Assembly (NCBI GenBank): GCA_009918005.1
Contig: RGDC01000007.1
Location: forward strand, 1-32,229
DNA: 32,229 nt
Source: Actinomycetota bacterium
GTDB lineage: Bacteria > Actinomycetota > Actinomycetes > S36-B12 > UBA5976
Direction of reading: 5' to 3'
The notes below the pieces were generated by a model that searched no databases, was not told the DNA's origin, and saw only the letters and a program-made list of their open reading frames with translations. The translations under genes and the position numbers were made by a program. Shown here in pieces: positions 15,320-25,499 of the stretch. The number at the start of each line of letters is the position of its first letter. The first letter of the stretch is position 1.

Positions 15320-16568
15320 TTGGCATATTTGGCTTTACATGGCTGGTCGCGGTGCTGGTAAGACTAGAACGGCGGCTGAGTGGCTGGCATGGGAAGCGAT
15401 CCAACAACCGGGAACGCGTTGGGCAATAGTCGCGCCTACTTTTTCTGACGCAAGAGATACTTGCGCCGAAGGTGAGTCAGGCGTAATCTCGATCTTGCGT
15501 AGATACAAAATGCTTAGCAGCTGGAACCGATCTATTGGAGAGATCTTGCTGCGTAATGGATCTCGGATAAAGTTATTCTCAGCCGATCAGCCGGATCGCT
15601 TTCGTGGTCCGCAACATCATGGAGCGTGGTGTGATGAGTTGGCGGCGTATAGATACTCAGACGCTTGGGATCAATTACAGTTTGGATTACGCTTAGGCGA
15701 TAAGCCACGCATTATCGTTACTACTACCCCGCGCCCTACCCCGTTAATCCGAGCGCTCGCCAACCGCGATGACGGCTCAGTAGTAATCACTCGCGGATCT
15801 ACTTTTGATAACGCTGCTAACTTAGCGCCTAGTGCGTTGCTGGAGTTACAGGCACGATACAACAATACCCGGCTAGGTCGGCAGGAACTATACGGAGAGA
15901 TCCTTGAAGATGTAGAAGGCGCATTATGGACTAAAGGCTTGATAGATCGAAATAGACTAAATAAAGCACCAAGTTTGGCACGAATTGTTGTATCAATAGA
16001 TCCGGCAGTAACGAATACCAAAGACTCTGACGAAACCGGAATAGTGGTGTGCGGATCTGACGCAGCTGGACATGGCTACCTGCTAGGAGATTACTCATTT
16101 CGGGGATCGCCGCTTGATTGGGCTTCTAAGGCAGTATCGGTCTTCGATGAGTTCAAGGCTGACTCGATCCTAGTAGAAGTAAATCAAGGTGGAGATATGG
16201 TTACTAGCGTTCTCCAACAGATCCGACTTGGCTTACCGATCCGGGAAGTGCGAGCGCATGTGGGCAAGAGACTCCGAGCTGAGCCGATAGCGGCTATGTA
16301 TGAGCAAGGGCGTATTCACCACATTGGAGAGTTCCCGCAGCTGGAAGATCAGATGACACTCTGGACTCCGGAAGAAGTTAATTCACCGGATCGCCTTGAC
16401 GCTATGGTGCAGGGTTTTGCGGATCTTCTTGGTACTATTAATGTTGCGAATTACTTTGGAGCGCTCGCTAATTTCTGCCGTAAGTGTGGATTGCCAATGC
16501 CTAAGTCAATGAGCCATTGTAGTAAATGCGGAACGGCTATGATAGCGCCGGATAGTAAGGGAGTATAA
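15189..16568 (+). CDS. terL: Terminase large subunit with C-terminal zinc ribbon
   Basis: 'MAGRGAGKTRTAAEWLAW' Walker A, 'GAWCDELAAYRY' Walker B-like, 'VSIDPAVTNTKDSDETGIVVCG' nuclease; 'CRKCGLPMPKSMSHCSKCG' at C-term. Confidence 0.95.
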   Translation: MTEAATLTPISNELSDYSTKWIRAARYKWRAELARAEQLPPESDWHIWLYMAGRGAGKTRTAAEWLAWEAIQQPGTRWAIVAPTFSDARDTCAEGESGVISILRRYKMLSSWNRSIGEILLRNGSRIKLFSADQPDRFRGPQHHGAWCDELAAYRYSDAWDQLQFGLRLGDKPRIIVTTTPRPTPLIRALANRDDGSVVITRGSTFDNAANLAPSALLELQARYNNTRLGRQELYGEILEDVEGALWTKGLIDRNRLNKAPSLARIVVSIDPAVTNTKDSDETGIVVCGSDAAGHGYLLGDYSFRGSPLDWASKAVSVFDEFKADSILVEVNQGGDMVTSVLQQIRLGLPIREVRAHVGKRLRAEPIAAMYEQGRIHHIGEFPQLEDQMTLWTPEEVNSPDRLDAMVQGFADLLGTINVANYFGALANFCRKCGLPMPKSMSHCSKCGTAMIAPDSKGV

Positions 16569-16912
16569 TGGCAGTCGCGTATAACACCACCATAGATCAA
16601 GGCGCGGATTGGTATTTAACAGTAACCTATGAAAATCCAAACGGCACTCCGATCAATATTACTAACTACACTTCTGCCTTACAGATCCGTTCGCTACCTT
16701 CTGATCCGACAACAGTATTATCGCTTTCTACGGGAAGTGGGATTACCATTACCGGAGCAACAGGAACAGTTGAAGTCCATGCCACCGCAGCGCAAACGCG
16801 AGACATAGACGAAGGCACTTACTACTATGATTTAGAAATTACCGCGCCTACCGGCGTAGTAACCCGTCTAGTGCAAGGGCAGGTTGTTGTGAGTCCGGAA
16901 GTAACACGATGA
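16568..16912 (+). CDS. Putative virion/tail-associated beta-rich protein
   Basis: 'TTIDQGADWYLTVTYENPNGTPINITNYTSALQIR' baseplate/fibre-like pattern. Confidence 0.6.
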   Translation: MAVAYNTTIDQGADWYLTVTYENPNGTPINITNYTSALQIRSLPSDPTTVLSLSTGSGITITGATGTVEVHATAAQTRDIDEGTYYYDLEITAPTGVVTRLVQGQVVVSPEVTR

Positions 16913-17199
16913 GCGAAGATGTAATAGTAGTTCAACCGGTAATCAATCAGATTACTGTCGCAGCTCCGGGTCCGCAAGGTCCGGCTGGAGCCTTTACTCC
17001 AAGCGATATCGCATACACCCACACGCAATCAGTATCAAGTGCGACATGGACTATAAATCATAATCTAGGCTTTAATCCGGTAGCAGTTGTATTAGACTCT
17101 GCCGGAACTCAATGCGAAGGCGCTATTTCTTACCCAAGCGTTAATCGAATGGTGATAACCTTTACGGGTGCTTTCACCGGCGTAGCATACATAGTTTAG
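16909..17199 (+). CDS. Putative fibre-tip-like protein with short collagen-like motif
   Basis: 'GPQGPAG' followed by 'WTINHNLGFNPVAVVLDSAGTQCEGAISYPSVNRMVITFTGAFTGVAYIV'. Confidence 0.65.
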   Translation: MSEDVIVVQPVINQITVAAPGPQGPAGAFTPSDIAYTHTQSVSSATWTINHNLGFNPVAVVLDSAGTQCEGAISYPSVNRMVITFTGAFTGVAYIV

Positions 17200-17209
17200 G
17201 AGAACACAC

Positions 17210-18646
17210 ATGGCGCGTAAGTTTTTAGTTTCAATAGATCTCACCAAGAATGAGTTACAGAACGCGGTTATTCAAAACCTTGCTTCCGCACCTGCATCTC
17301 CAAACACCGGACAGATCTACTTTAACACAGTAGATAATCAACTTTATATTTACAATGGAACGCGTTGGGAAGTAGCCGGTAACGCAGTTCAGTCAGGCTT
17401 ACTAGCGTCTCGACCATTAGCAAACGCAGTCGATGCTGGAACTATTTACTACGCCACCGACACTTATCTTTTCTATTACTCAGACGGATCTACTTGGACA
17501 CAGACAAATGCGTTCGGATCCGTAACTGCGCAAACTTCTTACGGCGCTTCTAGTGGCAACGGATCCGCGACTACTTATGCTCGCGCAGATCATACTCATG
17601 GAACTCCGGCGCTCGGAACCGCTACACCTAACGCAATCTCCGGCGCAGCTGGATCCGCAGGAAGCGGAACCGCGCCTTCGAAAGAAGATCACACACACGC
17701 TTTCACACCAAGTCAAAATCTCAACATGGGCGGATACAAACTCACCGCTCTCGGAACTCCTAGCGCAAGCACAGACGCAGCGACCAAGCAATATGTTGAT
17801 GATGTTGCGCAAGGTTTAAATATTCACGCAGCTTCCTATGCCGCAACTACCGCTAACTTAAACGCGACTTATAGCAACGGAACAAGCGGCGTAGGAGCAA
17901 CATTAACTAACGCTGGAACGCAAGCTGCTTTCACTACTGACGGCACAACGCCTTCTCAGGGTGATCGTATTCTTGTTAAAAATCAAACTACAACATCACA
18001 GAACGGTATCTACACACTTACCACAGTAGGTAGCGGATCTACAAATTGGGTATTGACTCGCGCAACCGATTTCGATACCGCAGTAGAGATCGCTGGCGGT
18101 GACTTTACTTTCGTAGATAACGGAACTACCTACGCAAATACCGGTTGGGTGTGCGTTGATGAAGTAACAACAGTAGGCACAGATCCGATTGTGTTTCAAC
18201 AGTTCTCCGGTGCTGGAACCTATACCGCAAGCAACGGCATTACTCTTACTGGAACTAACTTTACTTTCACTCCAAGATCCGGATACGGCTTACAAACCGG
18301 AGCAAGCGGCGCAGAAATCAAACTTGCTACTACTTCCGGACTTAACCTATCTTCCGATCTAGCAGTAGGCGCTGGAAATGGTATCTCTGTTCTCGCCAAC
18401 ACAGTAGCCATTGACTCAGCAGTAGTAGTAAGCAAGTATGCCGCTACCTTCGGTGACGGATCCGCTACTTCTTACACAATCACTCATAACCTAAATACAA
18501 GAGATGTAGTAGTGTCGGTCTATGAAGCTGCTTCACCATACGCAGAAGTTATCTGCGATGTTGCGCATGCGACTGCTAACACCATTACGCTTGCTTTCTC
18601 CGTTGCTCCTACAAGTAATCAATATCGAGTAGTCGTACACGCATAG
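17210..18646 (+). CDS. Tail fibre/receptor-binding-like protein
   Basis: Repeated 'GQIYFNTVDNQLYIYNGTRWE', 'RADHTHG', 'MGGYKLTALGTPSASTDAATKQYVDD' fibre motifs. Confidence 0.75.
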   Translation: MARKFLVSIDLTKNELQNAVIQNLASAPASPNTGQIYFNTVDNQLYIYNGTRWEVAGNAVQSGLLASRPLANAVDAGTIYYATDTYLFYYSDGSTWTQTNAFGSVTAQTSYGASSGNGSATTYARADHTHGTPALGTATPNAISGAAGSAGSGTAPSKEDHTHAFTPSQNLNMGGYKLTALGTPSASTDAATKQYVDDVAQGLNIHAASYAATTANLNATYSNGTSGVGATLTNAGTQAAFTTDGTTPSQGDRILVKNQTTTSQNGIYTLTTVGSGSTNWVLTRATDFDTAVEIAGGDFTFVDNGTTYANTGWVCVDEVTTVGTDPIVFQQFSGAGTYTASNGITLTGTNFTFTPRSGYGLQTGASGAEIKLATTSGLNLSSDLAVGAGNGISVLANTVAIDSAVVVSKYAATFGDGSATSYTITHNLNTRDVVVSVYEAASPYAEVICDVAHATANTITLAFSVAPTSNQYRVVVHA

Positions 18647-18664
18647 TAAAAAAGGGAGATACAC

Positions 18665-20509
18665 ATGGGTCTTCGTGACCGTATCGCAAAGGCATTACTG
18701 GCTGGAGACTTAGACAAGAAGCCTAATTTGCCGGCGGGTGCTACCACCATGTCGGAAAATGAAATGCGTAACGCAGCTCTTAATCAGATTGCGCAGAACT
18801 ACGGCAACTCGAACCCATTACCGCGTAACCCTTGGCTCAACATGGTTCCGTTCGGACCGGGTATGCCGATTACTCCCGGTGCGATCAACCCTTTACGCCC
18901 TGACGGCAGACCGGATCCACGCCGCTACGAATACCAAGTAGCACAAAACATAAATGTAACGGAAACACGCTTAGTTCCTTTTAAGACTCTGCGAGCTGCT
19001 GCCGATCAGATCGACATATTGCGGCGTTGTATTGAAGTATTAAAGAGCAAGATTACTGGACTCGATTGGGATATTGTTTTAGGCACAGACGCTTCTGAAA
19101 AGATCGCAGCAGAGTCCGGTGGAGATCATGTTCGCGCTATGGCTAAGGCTCGCCAAGAATATACCGAAGAAATCAACCGCATTAGAACCTTTTGGGAAAA
19201 CCCGGATAAGGCCAATGGGCTTACTTTTGCCGATTGGTTAATGATCGCTTTAGAAGAGATCCTAGTTATTGACGCTTGGGCAGTTTGGCCACAAAAGAGC
19301 GTAGGCGGGGATCTCTACGGCTTACAGATCCTTGACGGATCTACTATTAAGCCTTTGCTCGATGATCGCGGTATGCGCCCTATGCCGCCTAATTCAGCCT
19401 ATCAACAGATCCTTTACGGCTTTCCACGCGCCGAATTTACTGCCAATGACGATGATCCAAAAGCTGACGGAGAATTTACGGCTGACGATTTGGCGTATAT
19501 GGTGCGTAATCGCCGCACAATTAGCGTATATGGACAGTCTCCAACCGAGCGAGCGCTACCCCTAGCCGATATTTATTTGCGCCGCCAACAATGGCTACGC
19601 GCCGAATATACAGACGGCGTATTGCCGGAGCTGATGTTTGAAACAGACGCTACTTGGGGAACTAATCCGGAGCTGCTACGCGCCTATGAAAATATCTTTA
19701 ACGATGATCTAGCCGGTCAAACTGAACAACGCAAGCGCGCTCGCTTACTACCTAGCGGCATGAAGCCGGTTCAATACGAAGGTTATGGCGAGAAGTTCAA
19801 AGACACGCTCGATGATTACTTGATTACTTCTATCTGCGGACACTATGGCGTTCAACCGGCAGAAATTGGATTTGCTCCGAAGTCTGGACTCGGTGGCGCT
19901 GGATTTGAAGAAGGCAGGGCTTCGAGCGCAGAAGCAATCGGCGCGCAACCGCTTGTTAATTGGATTAACAAAATGCTTACCAACCTTTCTTATACTTATC
20001 TTGGTATGCCACGCGAATTAGAGTTTAAGATGATGACTTCTAAGCGACTAGACAACGAAGAAAATGCTCGTAAGGCTCAGATTGAAGTAACAAGTGCCGG
20101 TAAAACTATTAACGAACGCAGATCCGAGTTAGGCTTGCCATTACTAGATACACCGCAAGCCGATATGCCGCTATTGGTCGGTGGAGCGGGGATCTATCTA
20201 TTCTCACCTGACGGAATTATCAACGCGGCTGATGTTGTGAGCGCTCCGGCTCTTGCTGGACCCGAAGCAGCTCCGGCAGCTCCGACTACGGAAGTAGGAG
20301 AGAAGCCGCAAACCGAGCCTAGCCCGGAGCAAGAAGAAACAATAGAAGAAGAAGTCAAGGCATTTCTAAAGTGGGCAAGCAAAGGCAAGCGCGCTCGCCA
20401 ATTTGAGTTTTATGAAATAGATCCGGTAGTAGGAGAAGCGTTAAATCGTTGCGCGTTCGAAGGAGATCTTGAAACTGCGCGATCTATTGCTAAAGCGTAT
20501 ATCTCATGA
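18665..20509 (+). CDS. Portal protein
   Basis: 'LRAAADQIDILRRCIEVLKSKITGLDWDIVLG...ICGHYGVQPAEIGF'; position after terL. Confidence 0.9.
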   Translation: MGLRDRIAKALLAGDLDKKPNLPAGATTMSENEMRNAALNQIAQNYGNSNPLPRNPWLNMVPFGPGMPITPGAINPLRPDGRPDPRRYEYQVAQNINVTETRLVPFKTLRAAADQIDILRRCIEVLKSKITGLDWDIVLGTDASEKIAAESGGDHVRAMAKARQEYTEEINRIRTFWENPDKANGLTFADWLMIALEEILVIDAWAVWPQKSVGGDLYGLQILDGSTIKPLLDDRGMRPMPPNSAYQQILYGFPRAEFTANDDDPKADGEFTADDLAYMVRNRRTISVYGQSPTERALPLADIYLRRQQWLRAEYTDGVLPELMFETDATWGTNPELLRAYENIFNDDLAGQTEQRKRARLLPSGMKPVQYEGYGEKFKDTLDDYLITSICGHYGVQPAEIGFAPKSGLGGAGFEEGRASSAEAIGAQPLVNWINKMLTNLSYTYLGMPRELEFKMMTSKRLDNEENARKAQIEVTSAGKTINERRSELGLPLLDTPQADMPLLVGGAGIYLFSPDGIINAADVVSAPALAGPEAAPAAPTTEVGEKPQTEPSPEQEETIEEEVKAFLKWASKGKRARQFEFYEIDPVVGEALNRCAFEGDLETARSIAKAYIS

Positions 20510-21408
20510 AGTGGGGCGCTCATCAGGCAGACGGGCGCATAGCTGCGAATAACGCTCGAAAGATCCGAGCTGCGTTAGGGCTGGAGATTAATGCCCGCCA
20601 AGTGTATGACCGCTATCTTGAAACTCAACCTACTGTAAGCGACAACATAGCCCAAGATCGAGCCAAAGCCCGCGCATGGGCGATGCTAAATGTCGGACTC
20701 AACGAAGACGCTCTCTATCAAGTTTTATCTAGGTTATGGGCAGAAGGCGTGGTTACGGGATACGCGGCTGCGGAAGAACTGATACTACGGCTGGAGCGCC
20801 GGAGATCTCGCAAGATTGCTAAAGAAAACGCGTATATCGATTGGGCAAACTGGAGACCCGGTGACCTAGCTGCTGCGGCGCTGGTCCGACCTAAAGGCGC
20901 TTTAGCCCGCTTACTGGAGCAAGCTGCGGTTAGCATTAGATCCTTAGCGAAAGAGACATACAATGAACTTGGAACAGCAATTGCAGACTCTTTGGCGGTT
21001 GGTTTGTCTCCGGAACGCGCAGCCAAACTCATTAACGACAAGATCCGGAACCCTAAGCGATCTCTTACTATTGCGATTACTGAACTTAACCGCGCTATGT
21101 CTGCCGCCGCAATCGAACGATACCGACAAGCCGAAATAGAGTATATGGAGTGGGCAGTTAGCGATCCTTGTGATTTGTGCGCACAAAACGCTGGACAAGT
21201 AGTGCAAATGGGCGGAACATTTAACTCCGGATCTACGCAACCGCCCGCACACCCGAACTGCCGATGTGTTTTATTACCGGTCATTCCGGAGTATGACGAT
21301 AACGGGGTCATAGATGTAGCGCCTAAAACTGCTAAGATTACTACCGAAGATCTTGCTCGATTAGACGCAGCTCTTGAAAAAATAGAAATAGAGTGGGTGA
21401 ATTTATAG
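20506..21408 (+). CDS. MuF-like head morphogenesis protein
   Basis: 'ITELNRAMSAAAIERYRQAEIEYMEWAVSDPCDLCAQNAGQV...PPAHPNCRCVLLPV'. Confidence 0.85.
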   Translation: MKWGAHQADGRIAANNARKIRAALGLEINARQVYDRYLETQPTVSDNIAQDRAKARAWAMLNVGLNEDALYQVLSRLWAEGVVTGYAAAEELILRLERRRSRKIAKENAYIDWANWRPGDLAAAALVRPKGALARLLEQAAVSIRSLAKETYNELGTAIADSLAVGLSPERAAKLINDKIRNPKRSLTIAITELNRAMSAAAIERYRQAEIEYMEWAVSDPCDLCAQNAGQVVQMGGTFNSGSTQPPAHPNCRCVLLPVIPEYDDNGVIDVAPKTAKITTEDLARLDAALEKIEIEWVNL

Positions 21409-23501
21409 TGGCAGACAGTTATGTTCCACCCGCCGGAGCTGCTGCTGCCGCGAAACGCGCTATTAAGTGGATCGAAGAAGGTAAGGCTGGATCCGGATTT
21501 ACTTCAACAGGTAGAACTCGCGCAGGGCAGATCGCCCGCCGCGAAGCATTAAGCAGAGATACAGTAATGCGCATGGTGTCGTTCTTTGCGCGACATGAGC
21601 CGGATAAAAAGGCAGAAGGCTTTAGTGCCGGAGAAAAAGGTTATCCTTCTCCCGGTAGAGTTGCGTGGGATGCTTGGGGTGGAGACGCTGGAAGATCTTG
21701 GGCAAATAGAACTGCTGAGTCAATTAGAAATAAGGAGAAAGCAACAATGACCGATTTAACTACTTCGTATTTTGCGATTGAGAAGGCGGATCGAAACGCA
21801 GACGGAACACTCATGGTGTATGGCAAGGCTACCGATGACTCCGTAGATATAGATCAACAGATTTGTGACGCTACTTGGCTGGACCGCGCTATGCCTGATT
21901 GGTTCAAAACCGGTGGCAATATCCGCGAGCAACATAGTTCTATCGCAGCTGGAGTTGCGAAGGAATACGAAGCCAAGTCAGACGGGCATTATATTCGGGC
22001 GCTGGTAGTAGATCCGATCTCAGTTCGTAAAGTAGAAACCGGCGTTCTCAAAGGCTTCTCTATTGGTATCAAAAACCCACGCGTAGCCCGCGACAACAAG
22101 GCTGCTAACGGAAGAATTATTGACGGGCAAATCGTAGAAGTATCCCTAGTGGATCGCCCGGCTAATCCGAACTGCCAATTAGTTCTTGCTAAATCTACCG
22201 CGTCAGACTCGACCCTAGTTATGGTAGAAGATCTGATCGAGAAGAAGGAAGAAACAGATTACGAAAGTATCAATGTTGGTGGCGCTGGATCCGAACCCGC
22301 AGATAAAGAACTCTACAACCGCGTTAAGGCAGAAGCCAAAGAGAAGTTTGATGTTTATCCTTCTGCGGTAGCCAACGCTTGGGTGGTCCGGGAGTATAAA
22401 AAGCGCGGCGGTAAGTATAAGAAGAAGACCAAGAAGAGCCTGACTAAGTGCTTAGAGTGTGGATGTAATCAACCGGAAGTAAGTCATGGCGGCGGTCCAA
22501 CAGTATTGCCTGACGGAACTACTACTTCTCACATGACTACCGCCAACATTATTTCCCCTACGGAAACACCGAAGTTTGCCCTACAATCAGACAGTAATCT
22601 ATCGACAGGAGCGGATTTAATGGAGCAGGTTAAAGAAATATTAGATCTTTCCGCCACATATAAGAACGCAGACCTGCTAAAGTTCGATAAGAAGACATAC
22701 GACACCGCTCGTACGGCTCTCGCTCAACTTATTGCTATTGAAGCAGAAGAAATGGGCGCTGGATCGAACGAAGAAATGTCGTTACAACATTTACTATCCG
22801 CAGTACATCACCTTTTTGCTTGGTATGAAGGTGAAGAAGCAGAAGGAGAGATCATGCAGGAGACAGAAATCGAAATGGCTGCTGGAGCCGATAAGAAAGA
22901 TATGAAGCCGAAAAAAGGCGAGTCTAAAGAAGACTTTATGAAGCGTTGTAAGGAAGTCGGCATGAGCGACAAAGAAGCAATCGAATGCTTCGACAAATAC
23001 ATGGCGGCAGATAAAATGGAAGACGAAGAAAAACCGGCTAAGAAAAAAACCGACAAAGAAGATGACGAAAAGAAAACCGGTCATAAGTCGGTAGAGTCCG
23101 AAGACGCAGCTCCGGAAGCAGTTGAACCGGATGTCGTAGAAGAAGAAAAAGATAATTCTGATGATGATAAGTCAGCAGATGTAGAAGCCATAATCGAGCA
23201 AGTGGTAAAGAGTGCAACCGAGTCTCTACGCAAAGAGATCGCTGACTTAGTGACTGCAACAAAGGCGGCACAAGAGAAAGCATCTACGCTGGAATCCGAG
23301 TTGGCTATTGCCAAATCTCTCGCAGTGGCTGGCGGTCCGAAACGAACAGGACATTCAGTTGAGCAATCAAATGACTTACTGGTTAAGGCTGCCAATTACA
23401 AAGCGAAAGCAAACGCAACAACCGACCCAACACTAGCCCAAGGCTATAAGCAGCTCGCGCAAGAATTCTTTGCTAAGGCAGCCGAAGCCAACAAGCAGTA
23501 A
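21408..23501 (+). CDS. Prohead protease fused to N-terminal domain and C-terminal scaffold-like region
   Basis: Protease-like 'MVYGKATDDSVDIDQQICDATWLDRAMPDWFKTGGNIREQHSS...VLKGFSIGIKNPRV...EVSLVDRPANPNC'; Lys/Glu-rich C-terminal half; GTG 21408 in TAGTG overlap. Confidence 0.8.
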   Translation: MADSYVPPAGAAAAAKRAIKWIEEGKAGSGFTSTGRTRAGQIARREALSRDTVMRMVSFFARHEPDKKAEGFSAGEKGYPSPGRVAWDAWGGDAGRSWANRTAESIRNKEKATMTDLTTSYFAIEKADRNADGTLMVYGKATDDSVDIDQQICDATWLDRAMPDWFKTGGNIREQHSSIAAGVAKEYEAKSDGHYIRALVVDPISVRKVETGVLKGFSIGIKNPRVARDNKAANGRIIDGQIVEVSLVDRPANPNCQLVLAKSTASDSTLVMVEDLIEKKEETDYESINVGGAGSEPADKELYNRVKAEAKEKFDVYPSAVANAWVVREYKKRGGKYKKKTKKSLTKCLECGCNQPEVSHGGGPTVLPDGTTTSHMTTANIISPTETPKFALQSDSNLSTGADLMEQVKEILDLSATYKNADLLKFDKKTYDTARTALAQLIAIEAEEMGAGSNEEMSLQHLLSAVHHLFAWYEGEEAEGEIMQETEIEMAAGADKKDMKPKKGESKEDFMKRCKEVGMSDKEAIECFDKYMAADKMEDEEKPAKKKTDKEDDEKKTGHKSVESEDAAPEAVEPDVVEEEKDNSDDDKSADVEAIIEQVVKSATESLRKEIADLVTATKAAQEKASTLESELAIAKSLAVAGGPKRTGHSVEQSNDLLVKAANYKAKANATTDPTLAQGYKQLAQEFFAKAAEANKQ

Positions 23502-23521
23502 AGACGAAAGGAAACACAAAC

Positions 23522-25152
23522 ATGGCGGAAATGCCACGCGCAACCGATCTGTTTGGTGACGCTTCTCCCGTAGAAGCCGCGCAACGCCACGAAGAGTATT
23601 TGGGAGAACTTAATAAGTCTCTATCTAATTCTTCAAGCGTTCCCGGACAAGCACCAACACAAGATCCGCTTGCGGCTATGGAAGCACTAGCTGCTACCAA
23701 GTCACTTACCCCTGACGCGCTCGCTGGACTACAGAACGCGCTATCAGCACAAAGAGTCGCTATGCAAGAGATCCAAAAGGATATTACTCTTACTAGCCCA
23801 CTCAGCACATCCTTCGCAGCCTTCGATCTTGAAGCACCTGCTAAGTTGCTTACTCCACGCCCAACACCACTTCGTAACCGCATTCCGCGTAAGAAGGGTG
23901 TCGGTACTTCACACCGCGTCAAGAGAATTCTTGGTTACACCGGTACTGGAACTGGCGGCGTAGGAAATACTTGGCCGGGAATTACCGAGTCAAGCACCGC
24001 AACATTCGGATCTATCAACTATGAGCGTGGTCCAAAGATCACATACGCAGCTGATGATCTAGTATTGCCATACAACTCATACTCACTATCTGACTCCGTA
24101 TCATTCGATGCGAACTTCTCAGGTTTGGGTTATCAGGATCTTCGTCAGCTATCAAGCACATCAACTCTATACGCAACAATGCTTATGGAAGAACGCATGA
24201 TGCTTATGGCACGCGGAACCGCGAGCGGTTACTCAGGCGCACTATCAGCACCAACTTTCACAAAGGCTTCACCTGTTGCTTCCGGATCTCAGACCGCTCT
24301 TGCGGCTGGAACTTATTACATCAATGTCACTGCTGACGCTGGTGTATCGGCTAACGGCTTTGGTGAGTCCATTCTTGGCACTGAAGTATCTGAAACCGTT
24401 GCCGCTGGCGATGTTCTTACTGTCACAGTAAGCACCGCTGTTGCTGGCGCTCTCGGTTACAACATTTATGTTGGTACTGCTACCGGCGCAGCAAACTTGA
24501 AGTATCAGGGAACCCTAAAGGGAACCGGTACCTTCACAATTCAAGGTGCTGCCGCAGCTGGACTTACCGGCAACAATGCTGCTTACTCAACATCAGGAGC
24601 AGCAGCAAGCCGCGCTTCCGCAGATACATCTGCTTACGCAACCGGTTATGACGGAATTCTCCCAACAGTATTGGGCTCAGCACCGCTAATCCGGGCAGCG
24701 AGTTCCAAACAGTATTCGCTCAGCTCTATCAGTCAGTAAAGGCTGATCCGGACATTGTGTTGCTAAATGGAAATGATCGTAAGCAACTCTCTGACGCAAT
24801 CAAGAGTGGATCTACCGCTAACTATCGCTTGGTAATTAATGATCCGGGCGAAGGCGGAACAACATACGGATCTATTGTTACTGGACTTCAGAACGAAGTT
24901 ACCGGTAAAGCAGTAGATCTCATGGTTCATCCTTGGCTAAATCAGGGTGTGGCTCCGGTCTTATCCTTTACTCTGCCAATTCCTGATACAGAAGTGTCTG
25001 ATGTTTGGGCTAACTTCTTAGTTCAGGATTACATGGGTATTCAATGGCCTGTAACTCAATTCAGTTACGACTTCTCAACATACTTTAGGGGAACATTCTT
25101 CTGCACCGCTCCTGCTTGGAACGGCGCAGTCTCAGGAATTATCTCTGCATAA
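23522..25152 (+). CDS. Major capsid protein, HK97-like, interrupted by an apparent -1 frame disruption
   Basis: ORFs 23522..24739 and 24757..25152 join in the -1 frame as '...YDGILPTVLG/...LSTANPGSEFQTVFAQLYQSVKADPDIVLLNGNDRKQLSDAIKSG...'. Confidence 0.8.
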
Positions 25153-25164
25153 GTAAGGCAATAG

Positions 25165-25200
25165 GGGGCGCGACACATTTGAACAGTCGCGCCCCTTATT
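25165..25200 (+). terminator. Rho-independent terminator after the major capsid gene
   Basis: GGGGCGCGAC (25165-25174) / GTCGCGCCCC (25186-25195) perfect 10-bp stem then TTATTT. Confidence 0.8.
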
Positions 25201-25220
25201 TCAGTTATCAGGGGGCATAA

Positions 25221-25499
25221 ATGGCACGCATGGTAGCGCCGGATCGCGGCGTTAAAGAAACAGTAATTGGCGGATCGAAATATAATCCGGACAAAGGCGG
25301 GATCTACAATGTAGATAACTCGCGGCATGTAAATGCGATGAAAGCAGAAGGTTATTTTGAAGCGGCTCTTAATCCGCACTCAGCTGGAGACGCACAACGG
25401 GGCTTTTGTTGCGTAGAATGTGGCTTTAATGGTTGGTTCCGCAAGTGCGGGCGTTGCGGAGTAGAAGCAGTAAGTCCGCCACCAAGAGACGGAGAGTAA
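25221..25499 (+). CDS. Hypothetical protein with zinc-ribbon-like C-terminus
   Basis: 'RGFCCVECGFNGWFRKCGRCG'. Confidence 0.65.
   Translation: MARMVAPDRGVKETVIGGSKYNPDKGGIYNVDNSRHVNAMKAEGYFEAALNPHSAGDAQRGFCCVECGFNGWFRKCGRCGVEAVSPPPRDGE

Noticed and set aside
20718-21311. 197-aa minus-strand ORF
   Set aside because: Lies wholly inside the strongly supported MuF-like gene; composition fits a shadow ORF
22794-23084. Phe/Cys-rich minus-strand ORFs resembling membrane proteins
   Set aside because: Complement of Lys/Glu-rich GAA/AAG codons in the scaffold region; an artefact of composition
23473-23922. 149-aa minus-strand ORF
   Set aside because: Antisense to the protease/scaffold end and capsid start; no recognisable domain
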